A stretch of 8,964 nt of DNA from Gammaproteobacteria bacterium (GTDB lineage: Bacteria; Pseudomonadota; Gammaproteobacteria; Granulosicoccales; Granulosicoccaceae): contig JAGRHW010000135.1 in assembly GCA_020444765.1 (NCBI GenBank), positions 1 through 8,964 of the forward strand. The letters run 5' to 3'. Below the pieces are notes generated by a model. The model was not told the DNA's origin and did not search any database. It saw only the letters and a list, made by a program, of their open reading frames with translations. The position numbers and the translations under genes were made by a program. Shown one piece after another: positions 1-6,169 of the stretch. Each line of letters opens with the position of its first letter. Within the stretch, counting starts at the first letter, position 1.

Positions 1-1230
1 ACGAATTAAATCCGCAATCACAAAGGGCGTAACACCTCGGAAAATGGTTTTGAGATCACTCTGCGGCAATACCGATTTCAACACGAATACATTCAGCCCC
101 ACAGGCGGCGTGATCAGACTGATTTCCGTGGCGACTACTACCACGATGCCGAACCAAACCAGATCCATACCCATACTCGATACCACTGGATAAAACACCG
201 GGACTGTCAGGAGTAACATGGAAATGGATTCCAGCACAGCGCCCAGAACGAGATAGATAAGGAGTATGACGAACAACACGCCCAGTAACTCAAACCCCAA
301 TCCTTTGATCCAATCCACCAATGTGAATGGAAAATTGGAAACATTCACCAGATTGGCAAAGATCAATGAGCCAATGAGGATAGCCATCACCGAAACCGTA
401 GTTGCTGCGCTATCCTGTAGGGCTTCAAGAATTCGCTGCCACTTGAACTTGCCGCGCAGGATAGTCAGGAAAATGGCTCCCACCACACCAACCGCAGCCG
501 ACTCTGTTGGCGAAAACACCCCGAAGTAAATCCCACCCAGTACGATGGCAACCAGGGTCGTAAAAGCCCACAATTGTCTAACCGCAGCAACGCGCTCGTG
601 AAAAGTCATCCTGTCGCCGGTAGGGCAGCTGCCTTCTTTGAAATAGGAAATGATCAGGATAGTCAGGCTGTACATCAGTATACCAAGCAAGCCAGGAATA
701 ATACCCGCAATGAACAACTGCCCGATGTCGGTCTCGGTGATAATTCCGTAGAACACCAGCGCGATGGAAGGCGGGATCAAAATGCCCAGGGTGCCGCCCG
801 CGGCGATAACACCCGTCGCCATGGACTCAGAATAACCGTAGCGCACCATGGAAGGATAGGCGATGCGCGACATGGTGGCCGCCGTGGCAAAACTGGAGCC
901 GCAAAAGGTGCTGAATCCGCCGCAAGCGCCGATGGTGGCGATGGCCAGGCCGCCGCGCAAACGGCCGATCAAGGCATAGGTGGCCGCGTACAATTCTTCC
1001 GCCAGACCGGATTTGGCGACGATGTTCCCCATGAGGATAAACAAGGGAATCACCGCAAATTCATAGGAGACCACCGTCTCCGAGGCAATGCTGCCCAATT
1101 GGCTGAACGCCGGCGCCCAGCCCTGGTAATAGGCCAGCCCCACCACACCCACCGTGCCAGTGGCAATGGCGATGGGCACCCGCAAAAACAACAGCGCGAA
1201 CAGCGCCCCAAATGCAATCAACATCTCCAT
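1..1230 (-). CDS. dctM: TRAP transporter large permease (DctM family), 3' end cut by window
   Basis: This is the large membrane subunit of a tripartite ATP-independent periplasmic (TRAP) transporter. It forms the ion-coupled translocation channel in the inner membrane and works with the small permease and the periplasmic binding protein encoded just upstream. The frame is open for 410 codons from ATG at 1230 to the window edge. Families of this type run to roughly 425 residues, so only a short C-terminal tail should be missing. The chain is strongly hydrophobic throughout. Recognisable DctM blocks are the GGFSTFCGSSFATAATM segment (about residues 104-120), GGTLGILIPPS (about 145-155) and ITPPVGLNVFV near residue 383. 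The start lies 5 nt after the dctQ stop, with only a weak GAG-type ribosome site, which suggests translational coupling. The first ~150 codons are clearly more GC-rich than the rest. Family assignment is secure; the substrate cannot be read from this subunit. Confidence 0.95.
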   Translation of the reverse strand, partial: MEMLIAFGALFALLFLRVPIAIATGTVGVVGLAYYQGWAPAFSQLGSIASETVVSYEFAVIPLFILMGNIVAKSGLAEELYAATYALIGRLRGGLAIATIGACGGFSTFCGSSFATAATMSRIAYPSMVRYGYSESMATGVIAAGGTLGILIPPSIALVFYGIITETDIGQLFIAGIIPGLLGILMYSLTILIISYFKEGSCPTGDRMTFHERVAAVRQLWAFTTLVAIVLGGIYFGVFSPTESAAVGVVGAIFLTILRGKFKWQRILEALQDSAATTVSVMAILIGSLIFANLVNVSNFPFTLVDWIKGLGFELLGVLFVILLIYLVLGAVLESISMLLLTVPVFYPVVSSMGMDLVWFGIVVVVATEISLITPPVGLNVFVLKSVLPQSDLKTIFRGVTPFVIADLIR

Positions 1231-1235
1231 GGCAC

Positions 1236-1715
1236 TTAACTCGCTTCTTCGTTATGACGACGGGGGGCACTGACCACCAGGCTGATCCAGGCAATGGCCG
1301 CGAAAATACTGATGGCCAGCAGCACCTTCCATTTTTCGATGCCCAGGAACATAAACACATCACCGAAGCGCTTGGATTCCTGCACCTGTTGAAACAGCGA
1401 CAACACCAGGGTGGTGAAAAACGCACACTCCAGCAGATAGACAAACCAGAACACCACCTTGCCAAAAGTGCCGACATAGAACTTGTCGAGCAGGTCGATG
1501 GTGACGTGGCTGCGGTTTTTGTGAACGTGGTAGAGCCCGGCGTAGAACATGACGCCCAGCGAAATGGCCACCACCTCGTAGGAATACCCCAGCGGCGTGG
1601 CAAAGAAAGTGCGCCCGACAATGTCGGCAAAAATAATCAAAGCCATCACCAGCGCAGCCAGGATGGCAATTTTCGAACACACGCGTTCGAGAACCGAAAG
1701 AATGGAAACTGACAT
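1236..1715 (-). CDS. dctQ: TRAP transporter small permease (DctQ family)
   Basis: This is the small integral-membrane subunit of the TRAP transporter, which pairs with DctM in the inner membrane. The 159-residue product has the expected four hydrophobic segments, at about residues 15-35, 48-64, 87-108 and 128-149. A conserved-looking stretch around FADIVGRTFF (about 29-38) follows the first segment, and a charged HVHKNRSHVTIDLL loop (about 63-76) follows the second; both are typical of DctQ. Length is normal for the family. It sits between dctP (61 nt upstream, separated by a strong hairpin) and dctM (5 nt downstream). The ribosome site before ATG at 1715 is poor (a GGGA about 12 nt upstream), so lower translation than dctP is expected. 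That fits the usual excess of binding protein over permease, but it is inference. Confidence 0.93.
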   Translation of the reverse strand: MSVSILSVLERVCSKIAILAALVMALIIFADIVGRTFFATPLGYSYEVVAISLGVMFYAGLYHVHKNRSHVTIDLLDKFYVGTFGKVVFWFVYLLECAFFTTLVLSLFQQVQESKRFGDVFMFLGIEKWKVLLAISIFAAIAWISLVVSAPRRHNEEAS

Positions 1716-1736
1716 TGGAAAAGTCCCGGGGTAAAA

Positions 1737-1764
1737 CCTTCCCGTTCACCCAGGAACGGGAAGG
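1737..1764 (-). terminator. Perfect hairpin between dctP and dctQ (leaky terminator or mRNA-stabilising stem)
   Basis: An exact 11-bp inverted repeat (1737-1747 and 1754-1764) encloses a 6-nt loop, 12 nt after the dctP stop codon. On the transcribed strand the stem is followed by a short TTTT run before dctQ. This resembles an intrinsic terminator with a minimal U-tract. Because dctQ and dctM follow immediately and have no evident promoter of their own, it more likely acts as a partial terminator or as a 3'-end block protecting dctP mRNA, raising binding-protein output. The stem is directly visible; the function is inferred. Confidence 0.75.
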
Positions 1765-1776
1765 CAGCGCGCGGCT

Positions 1777-2808
1777 TTATTGCATGGATTTGAGCTCAGT
1801 CTGGTAGTAGTCCATGGCTTCCTGACCATTGACCCCGGCTTTCTCCGCCGCTTTAAACCATGCTTCCCGGTGAGGCGCGAAGACTTTTTCCAGTCCCTGG
1901 ATCAGCTCGTCACTGGCCACCTGATAGTCATCGCCCAGACGCGCTTTCAAGGCTTCACGCGCCTTCACGTCATTTTCTTCCCACAACTTGCCCATGCGTG
2001 CCGACAGTTTTTCACCCGCCAGATCCATAATGGCCTTGCGGTCGGCTTCGCTGATTTTTTCCCACTTGCCTTTGTTGATGATGACGAAGGCAGAGTTGGA
2101 ATAGAGACCGCCCGGAATCTGCGTCACGTGATGAATGTACTGATCCACCTTTAATCCCGTCAGAAACTCATCCGATAGAGCGGTGCCATCAATCACCCCA
2201 CGAGACAAAAACTCTCGCAGCTCGGACACTGACCCCGCAATAGGCGTGGCCCCTAACTCCTTAAAAGCGCCAGACACAACTTGAGTTTGCACTCGAATCT
2301 TCGCCCCCTTGAAGTCGCCGATTTTGCTAATGGGCCGATCCTTCATATGCAAATTACCACCTGAAGTCACGTGTACTGCCAGTGTAACCACATCATCGTG
2401 CATACCCGCGGGCTCAAAGTACTTTTTAAAGACCCGCCAGTACGCCGCAGAGCTTTTTTCCACATCCATGTTGTCAAACGGGAATTCCAGCATTTCACTC
2501 AGAGGAAACGCGCCAGGTGTATAGCCATGTGGTCCCCAGGCGACATCAGCGATTCCGCTGGTTACCGCTTGGTAGTTTCGGTTGGGAGGAGCGAGGGGCT
2601 TGGCCGAAGGCTGAATCTTTACGCGCCCTTCAGTGGCTTTTTCAACTTCGGTAAAAAAGTGTCCTAAGCCATCGACTTGTGTCCAATGGGTTGGGGGCAG
2701 GTACTGATTGTAGCGCAGCACCAGGGAATCGGCGGCCTGAGCCGTTGTCAGCGATAGCAGGGCCCCGCAAGCCAATGCCACCTTTGTCAAATTTTTTTTC
2801 ATGCTCAT
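1777..2808 (-). CDS. dctP: TRAP transporter periplasmic solute-binding protein (DctP family)
   Basis: This is the secreted periplasmic receptor that captures the substrate, usually an organic or aromatic carboxylate, and delivers it to DctQM. The 343-residue product starts with a classical signal peptide: Lys residues at 4-5, a hydrophobic core at about 9-22, and a likely cleavage after AQA near residue 25. Family features include VTSGIADVAWG (about 82-92), used in DctP proteins to shape the pocket, and KGAKIRVQ (about 167-174). Arg172 matches the conserved arginine that binds the substrate carboxylate in this family. The SELREFLSRGVIDG segment (about 195-208) is also typical. ATG at 2808 is preceded by a good GAGGAG site 5 nt upstream, which decides the start over the internal Met3. 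It is the first gene of the dctPQM block. The adjoining aromatic genes suggest an aromatic or arylalkanoic acid ligand; this is inference. Confidence 0.95.
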   Translation of the reverse strand: MSMKKNLTKVALACGALLSLTTAQAADSLVLRYNQYLPPTHWTQVDGLGHFFTEVEKATEGRVKIQPSAKPLAPPNRNYQAVTSGIADVAWGPHGYTPGAFPLSEMLEFPFDNMDVEKSSAAYWRVFKKYFEPAGMHDDVVTLAVHVTSGGNLHMKDRPISKIGDFKGAKIRVQTQVVSGAFKELGATPIAGSVSELREFLSRGVIDGTALSDEFLTGLKVDQYIHHVTQIPGGLYSNSAFVIINKGKWEKISEADRKAIMDLAGEKLSARMGKLWEENDVKAREALKARLGDDYQVASDELIQGLEKVFAPHREAWFKAAEKAGVNGQEAMDYYQTELKSMQ

Positions 2809-2892
2809 TGCTACTCCTCATGTTTTTGTAATCGGCTTTCGCGGCACGCAAGTGCGCATCTCTGCATGTTTACGTCTCTGAAAACCCGCTGT

Positions 2893-2906
2893 GTGGCCTG
2901 GGCCAC
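2893..2906. promoter_or_regulatory. Near-perfect palindrome upstream of dctP, possible operator
   Basis: Two 6-bp arms (GTGGCC and GGCCAC) are separated by only 2 nt. That geometry suits a dimeric regulator site better than an RNA hairpin. It lies 85 nt upstream of the dctP start, in the 151-bp gap after the reductase gene. I see no convincing promoter elements near it, so an operator role is a guess. Confidence 0.3.
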
Positions 2907-2916
2907 TTCTCTTTGT

Positions 2917-2935
2917 TCTGGCCTTTAGAGCCAGA
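2917..2935 (-). repeat. Small inverted repeat in the reductase-dctP gap
   Basis: Six-base arms (2917-2922 and 2930-2935) enclose a 7-nt loop and could form a modest hairpin in the transcript downstream of the reductase gene. There is no U-tract after it. With the stronger stem at 2948-2975 it may help define the 3' end of the upstream transcript, but the evidence is only the symmetry. Confidence 0.35.
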
Positions 2936-2947
2936 GGGGTTGATGCA

Positions 2948-2975
2948 CGACGCCTTCGCTTAAACGAAGGCGTCG
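2948..2975 (-). terminator. 11-bp hairpin spanning the stop codon of the reductase gene
   Basis: Exact 11-bp arms (2948-2958 and 2965-2975) flank a 6-nt loop that contains the TAA stop of the reductase gene, so the last codons form one side of the stem. It is GC-rich and stable, but no run of U follows on the transcribed strand. It is therefore not a canonical intrinsic terminator. It could stabilise the 3' end, act as a weak terminator, or reduce read-through into dctP. The stem is seen directly; the role is inferred. Confidence 0.6.
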
Positions 2976-3958
2976 CTGAAAAAGTGCTCCGGTTTCAAAC
3001 CGCGCAGACCGATGAAATCGCGTCGCGCCGCTTCGACGACCACGGGTGCGCCGCAGACATAGGCCTCCACGTCTGACAGGTCTTCACGGTCATCCACCAC
3101 CGCTTGATGCACGAAGCCCGTGCGCCCGGACCATTGGTCCGCTTCAGCGGCTTCGGACAACACCGGCACATAGCTGAACCAGTCCAGGGTGTCTGCCCAC
3201 TCGCGGCACAACGCATCCTCGTACAAATCCTTCAACCGGCGTCCACCCCAGTAGAGCACCACGGGACGCTGATTGCCGCGCTCAATGAGGTCTCTCATCA
3301 TCCCCATGATGGGCGCGAAGCCGGTGCCGCTGGCGGTGAAGACGATGGGGCTGTCACTGTCGCGCACATAGAAAGTACCGAACGGCCCTTCCAGGGTGAC
3401 CACAGCTTTGGTCGCCAACTCGTCATAAATAAAGTGGCTGACATAGCCGTCCTGCATCCGACGCACCTGCAATTCGATGGTATTGTCGCTGTCGAGGCTG
3501 GACATGGAATAGCTGCGGCTGGGATGGCCGCGTAGCGTCAGGTCCACGTACTGGCCCGGTTTGAAGCGAAACTCGACACCGGGCGCCGGTCCGATCTTGA
3601 GCACCGCCACGTCGTCGGACACCTGTTCCTTGCCCATGACCCGGCCGGCGAACTTCTGCACGCTGATGCCATCCAGCTCGGTTACTTCCGGTGCCTCGAT
3701 GGTCAGGTCGCCGGTGGGCAGCGCCTGACACATGAGTCCGGTCTCACCGGCTTTGTCGCTGTCGGCCAGCGACAGGGCGTCTGGATCGGCGTAACGAACC
3801 GCACCGGATTTGATCGGCGCGCGGCACTCACCACACTGCCCATCACGGCAACTGTGCTTGAGCGTGATGCCTGCCTTGAATGCAGACTCGAGAACGCTGG
3901 CGTCCGCCTCGGCTTTAAATGACTTGCCGACCGGTTCAATGTTGACCTGATACGCCAT
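2960..3958 (-). CDS. NAD(P)H-dependent oxygenase reductase (2Fe-2S / FAD / NAD, BenC type)
   Basis: This cytoplasmic electron-transfer protein should pass electrons from NAD(P)H through FAD and a plant-type 2Fe-2S cluster to an oxygenase. The 332 residues show the full order. An N-terminal ferredoxin domain has cluster cysteines at 37, 42, 45 and 77 (CRDGQCGEC, then MCQ). The FAD-binding motif RSYSMSS starts at 148 and GPFG lies at 191-194. The NAD-binding domain has GTGFAPI at 211-217 and a C-terminal CGAP near 302-305. Length and order match reductases of benzoate- or toluate-type dioxygenases. I chose ATG 3958: an AGGGG site lies 8 nt upstream, and its first base is the last base of an upstream TGA (TGATG). 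GTG 3961 is also possible. It is the likely partner of the dioxygenase subunits at the right end, although it is about 4.5 kb away and another oxygenase could be its partner. Confidence 0.93.
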   Translation of the reverse strand: MAYQVNIEPVGKSFKAEADASVLESAFKAGITLKHSCRDGQCGECRAPIKSGAVRYADPDALSLADSDKAGETGLMCQALPTGDLTIEAPEVTELDGISVQKFAGRVMGKEQVSDDVAVLKIGPAPGVEFRFKPGQYVDLTLRGHPSRSYSMSSLDSDNTIELQVRRMQDGYVSHFIYDELATKAVVTLEGPFGTFYVRDSDSPIVFTASGTGFAPIMGMMRDLIERGNQRPVVLYWGGRRLKDLYEDALCREWADTLDWFSYVPVLSEAAEADQWSGRTGFVHQAVVDDREDLSDVEAYVCGAPVVVEAARRDFIGLRGLKPEHFFSDAFV

Positions 3959-4118
3959 CACACTAACCCCTGTTCAAGCATGTCTTCCTGACTTTTCGCT
4001 GCGAGGTCTTCGGGTGCATCCGTAATCTTGAAGACGTTAATGCATGTCCGGCACTCTTGATGGTCAAGGCCGAGACATCCCCAGCTATCAAGCTCAATTT
4101 GTGTGGAGCATCAAACAT
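3958..4118 (-). pseudogene. Short Cys-rich reading frame before the reductase, apparently frameshifted
   Basis: An open frame from 4110 to the TGA at 3958-3960 shares one base with the reductase ATG. It reads as a plausible small protein end: a Trp-Gly-Cys, then HQECRTCINVFKIT, then an acidic tail DAPEDLAAKSQEDMLEQGLV. It has no ATG, GTG or TTG start of its own except a GTG just before the stop. A good ribosome site (AGGAAG) and ATG at 4118 exist, but they open a different frame (51 residues, stop TAG at 3963-3965) with a basic, less protein-like sequence. Joining the first seven codons after ATG 4118 to the other frame would give a coherent product of roughly 53 residues. The simplest reading is a small gene with a one- or two-base indel, a sequencing error, or programmed shifting. 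The Cys spacing C-X7-C-X2-C suggests metal binding. I do not recognise the family. Confidence 0.4.
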
Positions 4119-4170
4119 GTTCTTCCTATTATGTGGTTGGCTTGGCTATACGCTCTTCGAGATCCCCTGG

Positions 4171-5670
4171 TCAGAGGGTATCTTTGGCCAGTGCTCGCAA
4201 TTGCACCCGGTCGAGCTTGCGAGCCGGTGTCATCGGTAATTCATCGACAATGAAAATCTCCGAAGGCACCTTGTAGCCCGGCAACTCGGAAGCGCAATAG
4301 GCACGAATATCCTCCGCCGACCCGTTTCCACGCATCACTGCATAACAAACGACTCGTTCACCACTGCGTTCGTCAGGTACGCCGACCACACCTACGGCAA
4401 CCACGCCGGGATAATGCAGAACGCATTCCTCTACCTCACGCGGGAAAACGTTGTAGCCTTGGTGAATGATCAAATCCTTACGACGATCAGTGATAGTGAG
4501 GTAACCGTCCGCATCCATCGTTCCGATGTCGCCACTATATATCCAGCCGTCACGTATCGTCCGAGCAGTTTCCTCGGGGTTGTCCTTGTATTCCAGCATC
4601 ATCTGCGGGCCACGAATGCGGAGTTCCCCAGGCATGTCAGGCGGCATGACTTGCATTCCGGTGTTGAGGTCGACCACCTGAACCTCGGTATTCGGTACCG
4701 GGCGGCCCACGGTTCCTGTGCGAGGGCCATGCTTGTCATTATTGACCGAGATCGGGGCGACTTCGGTCATTCCCACTGCCTCTACGATGCGTACTCCAGT
4801 GGCCTCGGTCCAGCGTTTATGCACAGCCGCCGGAAATGGGGCGCCACCGCCAGGGCATACTCGCAGCGCCGAAAAATCGCGATCAGCGAAGGTTTCGTCT
4901 GCCAACAGCGCCTGATAGATGGCCGGTGGGCCGCCTCCCAGAACTGAAACGCGCTCTTCCTCCATCAGCGCGACTACGTCGGCAGGATGGAACTTTTCCG
5001 GCAAGATCAGCGAACAGCGATTGACCTGCGGATTGAGCACCGCCATGACCAAGCCCCAGACATGGGAGAAGGGTGCCAATGCCAACCAGACATCACCGTC
5101 CTCGGTCGGCCAACACCATTCCATCCGTTCGACGGTGGCCATTAGCGTGCGATGGCTGTGGCGAATGCGCTTCGGCACTCCGGTCGTACCTCCGCTGAAC
5201 AGGTGGACCGCATCATCATCAGGGTTGGCATTTGCAGGCAACTCACCTATGAAATCCGCGCGTATCGAGAGTGTTGCATCATCCAGCACCAGCTCGGGTC
5301 CGTCGGAAATACCTGGTACTGCAGTTATCGCAAGGGCAACATCGAAGTGTGAGATTGTTTGGCGCACGCCCGCCACAGGTACGGCAAAATTCACCGGCGT
5401 CGGCACGCCTCCTCGCGCTATCACAGCATAGAAAGCCGCGATGAAGGACGCAGAGTTCGGCATATAGAATACAACACTGCGACCTGGCAGATCATCGGGA
5501 AGCTCCTTGGCGATGGATGCGACAATCCGTCCCATTTGCCCGTAACTGAAATCCACCTTGTCAGTCTTCACGAAGCGCCGTTCCGACACCGCAGCCACGT
5601 TCTCAGAAAAGAGGTTGAGCAGCGTGGGTCCATAGGCCCCTGGTACAAAATCATTCCATGCTTGTATCAT
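4171..5670 (-). CDS. AMP-forming acyl/aryl-CoA ligase (adenylate-forming superfamily)
   Basis: This is a cytoplasmic enzyme that activates a carboxylic acid with ATP to an acyl-adenylate and then transfers it to CoA. The 499 residues carry the superfamily motifs in order: the phosphate loop LFSGGTTGVPK (157-167), APFSHVWG (199-206), GMTEVAP (300-306), YSGDIG (378-383), the hinge region DRRKDLI (395-401), and PARKLDR (482-488) with the catalytic lysine at 485. Length is normal for medium-chain or aromatic acid ligases. ATG 5670 has a GGGGGAG site 7 nt upstream and overlaps the preceding stop by ATGA, implying translational coupling. Next to dioxygenase and TRAP genes it probably activates an aromatic or arylalkanoic acid. 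A precedent for ligase plus TRAP linkage is the 4-chlorobenzoate fcb operon. The substrate cannot be fixed from sequence by eye. Confidence 0.93.
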   Translation of the reverse strand: MIQAWNDFVPGAYGPTLLNLFSENVAAVSERRFVKTDKVDFSYGQMGRIVASIAKELPDDLPGRSVVFYMPNSASFIAAFYAVIARGGVPTPVNFAVPVAGVRQTISHFDVALAITAVPGISDGPELVLDDATLSIRADFIGELPANANPDDDAVHLFSGGTTGVPKRIRHSHRTLMATVERMEWCWPTEDGDVWLALAPFSHVWGLVMAVLNPQVNRCSLILPEKFHPADVVALMEEERVSVLGGGPPAIYQALLADETFADRDFSALRVCPGGGAPFPAAVHKRWTEATGVRIVEAVGMTEVAPISVNNDKHGPRTGTVGRPVPNTEVQVVDLNTGMQVMPPDMPGELRIRGPQMMLEYKDNPEETARTIRDGWIYSGDIGTMDADGYLTITDRRKDLIIHQGYNVFPREVEECVLHYPGVVAVGVVGVPDERSGERVVCYAVMRGNGSAEDIRAYCASELPGYKVPSEIFIVDELPMTPARKLDRVQLRALAKDTL

Positions 5671-6002
5671 TTTGCATCTCCCCCTTGTGATGCTGTATCG
5701 CTAGGGCCCGCCATCATGACATGATTACTAATAGGCTCTTCGTCGCCGTCTTCTAAGAGCCAAGGACCAGATAACCACCACGTTTCACCACCGTAGCTGG
5801 TGTCATTCCATTCGCCATTGCACCGTTCGGCCATAACGCCCTGTACCGGGCGTGCTTCTCCGAACCGGCATTCCCACCAAGCCCTTACATAACACGAATA
5901 CTTCCCCACCGGAGGGTCAGATCTCAGAACAAATAAACCAACCTCGCACTGACTTACGCTGACAGATGTCTTGGGCATCCGCTCACAAACCATGCCTCCC
6001 AT
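5667..6002 (-). CDS. Hypothetical protein, 111 residues, Trp- and Cys-rich
   Basis: I do not recognise this protein. ATG at 6002 is preceded by a perfect AGGAGG site 4 nt upstream, and the stop overlaps the ligase start by ATGA; both favour a translated gene. A longer frame from TTG 6020 contains the ribosome site itself, so it is less likely. The sequence has five Cys (6, 19, 37, 45, 61), six Trp clustered at 42-43, 65, 75-76 and 81, and an acidic Gly/Asp-rich tail. No signal peptide or membrane segment is evident, so it should be cytoplasmic. Codon use is unlike the neighbours, with several AGA/AGG arginine codons and low GC in part of the gene, so recent acquisition or fast evolution is possible. 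It may be a small accessory protein for the ligase, or a decayed fragment kept in frame. Function is unknown. Confidence 0.55.
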   Translation of the reverse strand: MGGMVCERMPKTSVSVSQCEVGLFVLRSDPPVGKYSCYVRAWWECRFGEARPVQGVMAERCNGEWNDTSYGGETWWLSGPWLLEDGDEEPISNHVMMAGPSDTASQGGDAK

Positions 6003-6006
6003 ATAG

Positions 6007-6012
6007 CCTCCT
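6007..6012 (-). promoter_or_regulatory. Strong Shine-Dalgarno site deciding the start of the 111-residue ORF
   Basis: An exact AGGAGG lies 4 nt before ATG 6002 on the minus strand. It is the main reason to accept the small ORF as translated and to choose ATG 6002 over TTG 6020 or ATG 5993. The spacing is somewhat short. Confidence 0.6.
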
Positions 6013-6099
6013 AAACTCAATTCTCGTTGTCTTTACTTACATAAAATGCCGACGTCTCCGCGCCTCGACCTAAACCTTTATTACCCTCCAGACCAATGC

Positions 6100-6130
6100 A
6101 GAGTTTCTTGCTACCTGTGCCTGAAACTCT
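6100..6130 (-). repeat. 8-bp inverted repeat with 15-nt loop downstream of the flavoprotein gene
   Basis: Arms 6100-6107 (AGAGTTTC) and 6123-6130 (GAAACTCT) are exact complements. The large loop and lack of a following U-tract on either strand argue against an intrinsic terminator. It could be a protein-binding site or chance symmetry. Confidence 0.3.
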
Positions 6131-6169
6131 TGATGCACGAAAACTCCCAAAACCCCGCTCAAGTGGTCG

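Larger units (their letters stand above)
6003..6169 (-). other. 167-bp gap in the operon with atypical composition
   Basis: This gap breaks an otherwise tight gene array. It holds the ribosome site for the 111-residue ORF, an 8-bp inverted repeat (6100-6107 and 6123-6130, 15-nt loop) and no convincing sigma70 boxes. Reading on from the TAG of the upstream flavoprotein gene, the same frame stays open for 50 codons to a TGA at 6017-6019. A second frame is also open for 32 codons, from 6168 to a TAG. Neither has a clear start. GC is low (24 of 60 bases at 6001-6060). It may be a promoter region or a remnant of lost coding sequence. Confidence 0.4.

Noticed and set aside
574..1239. Long plus-strand ORF of 221 codons
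   Set aside because: It lies opposite dctM, is rich in Gln/Arg/His/Gly as expected of an antisense shadow, and has no ribosome site or recognisable motif.
2825..2851. Possible sigma70 promoter for dctP (TTGCGT at 2846-2851 and TACAAA at 2825-2830 on the minus strand)
   Set aside because: The 15-bp spacer is short, both boxes are poor, and the implied start would fall on the ribosome site. I saw no good sigma54 site either.
4044..4253. Two plus-strand ORFs across the ligase-reductase gap
   Set aside because: They overlap the ligase 3' end and the mini-ORF, have no good ribosome site, and their sequences show no family features.
5800..5900. Possible group II intron or maturase remnant in the 111-residue ORF region
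   Set aside because: The segment GEARPVQGVMAERCNGEWND briefly suggested intron-associated sequence, but no domain V, reverse transcriptase or intron boundary could be found.
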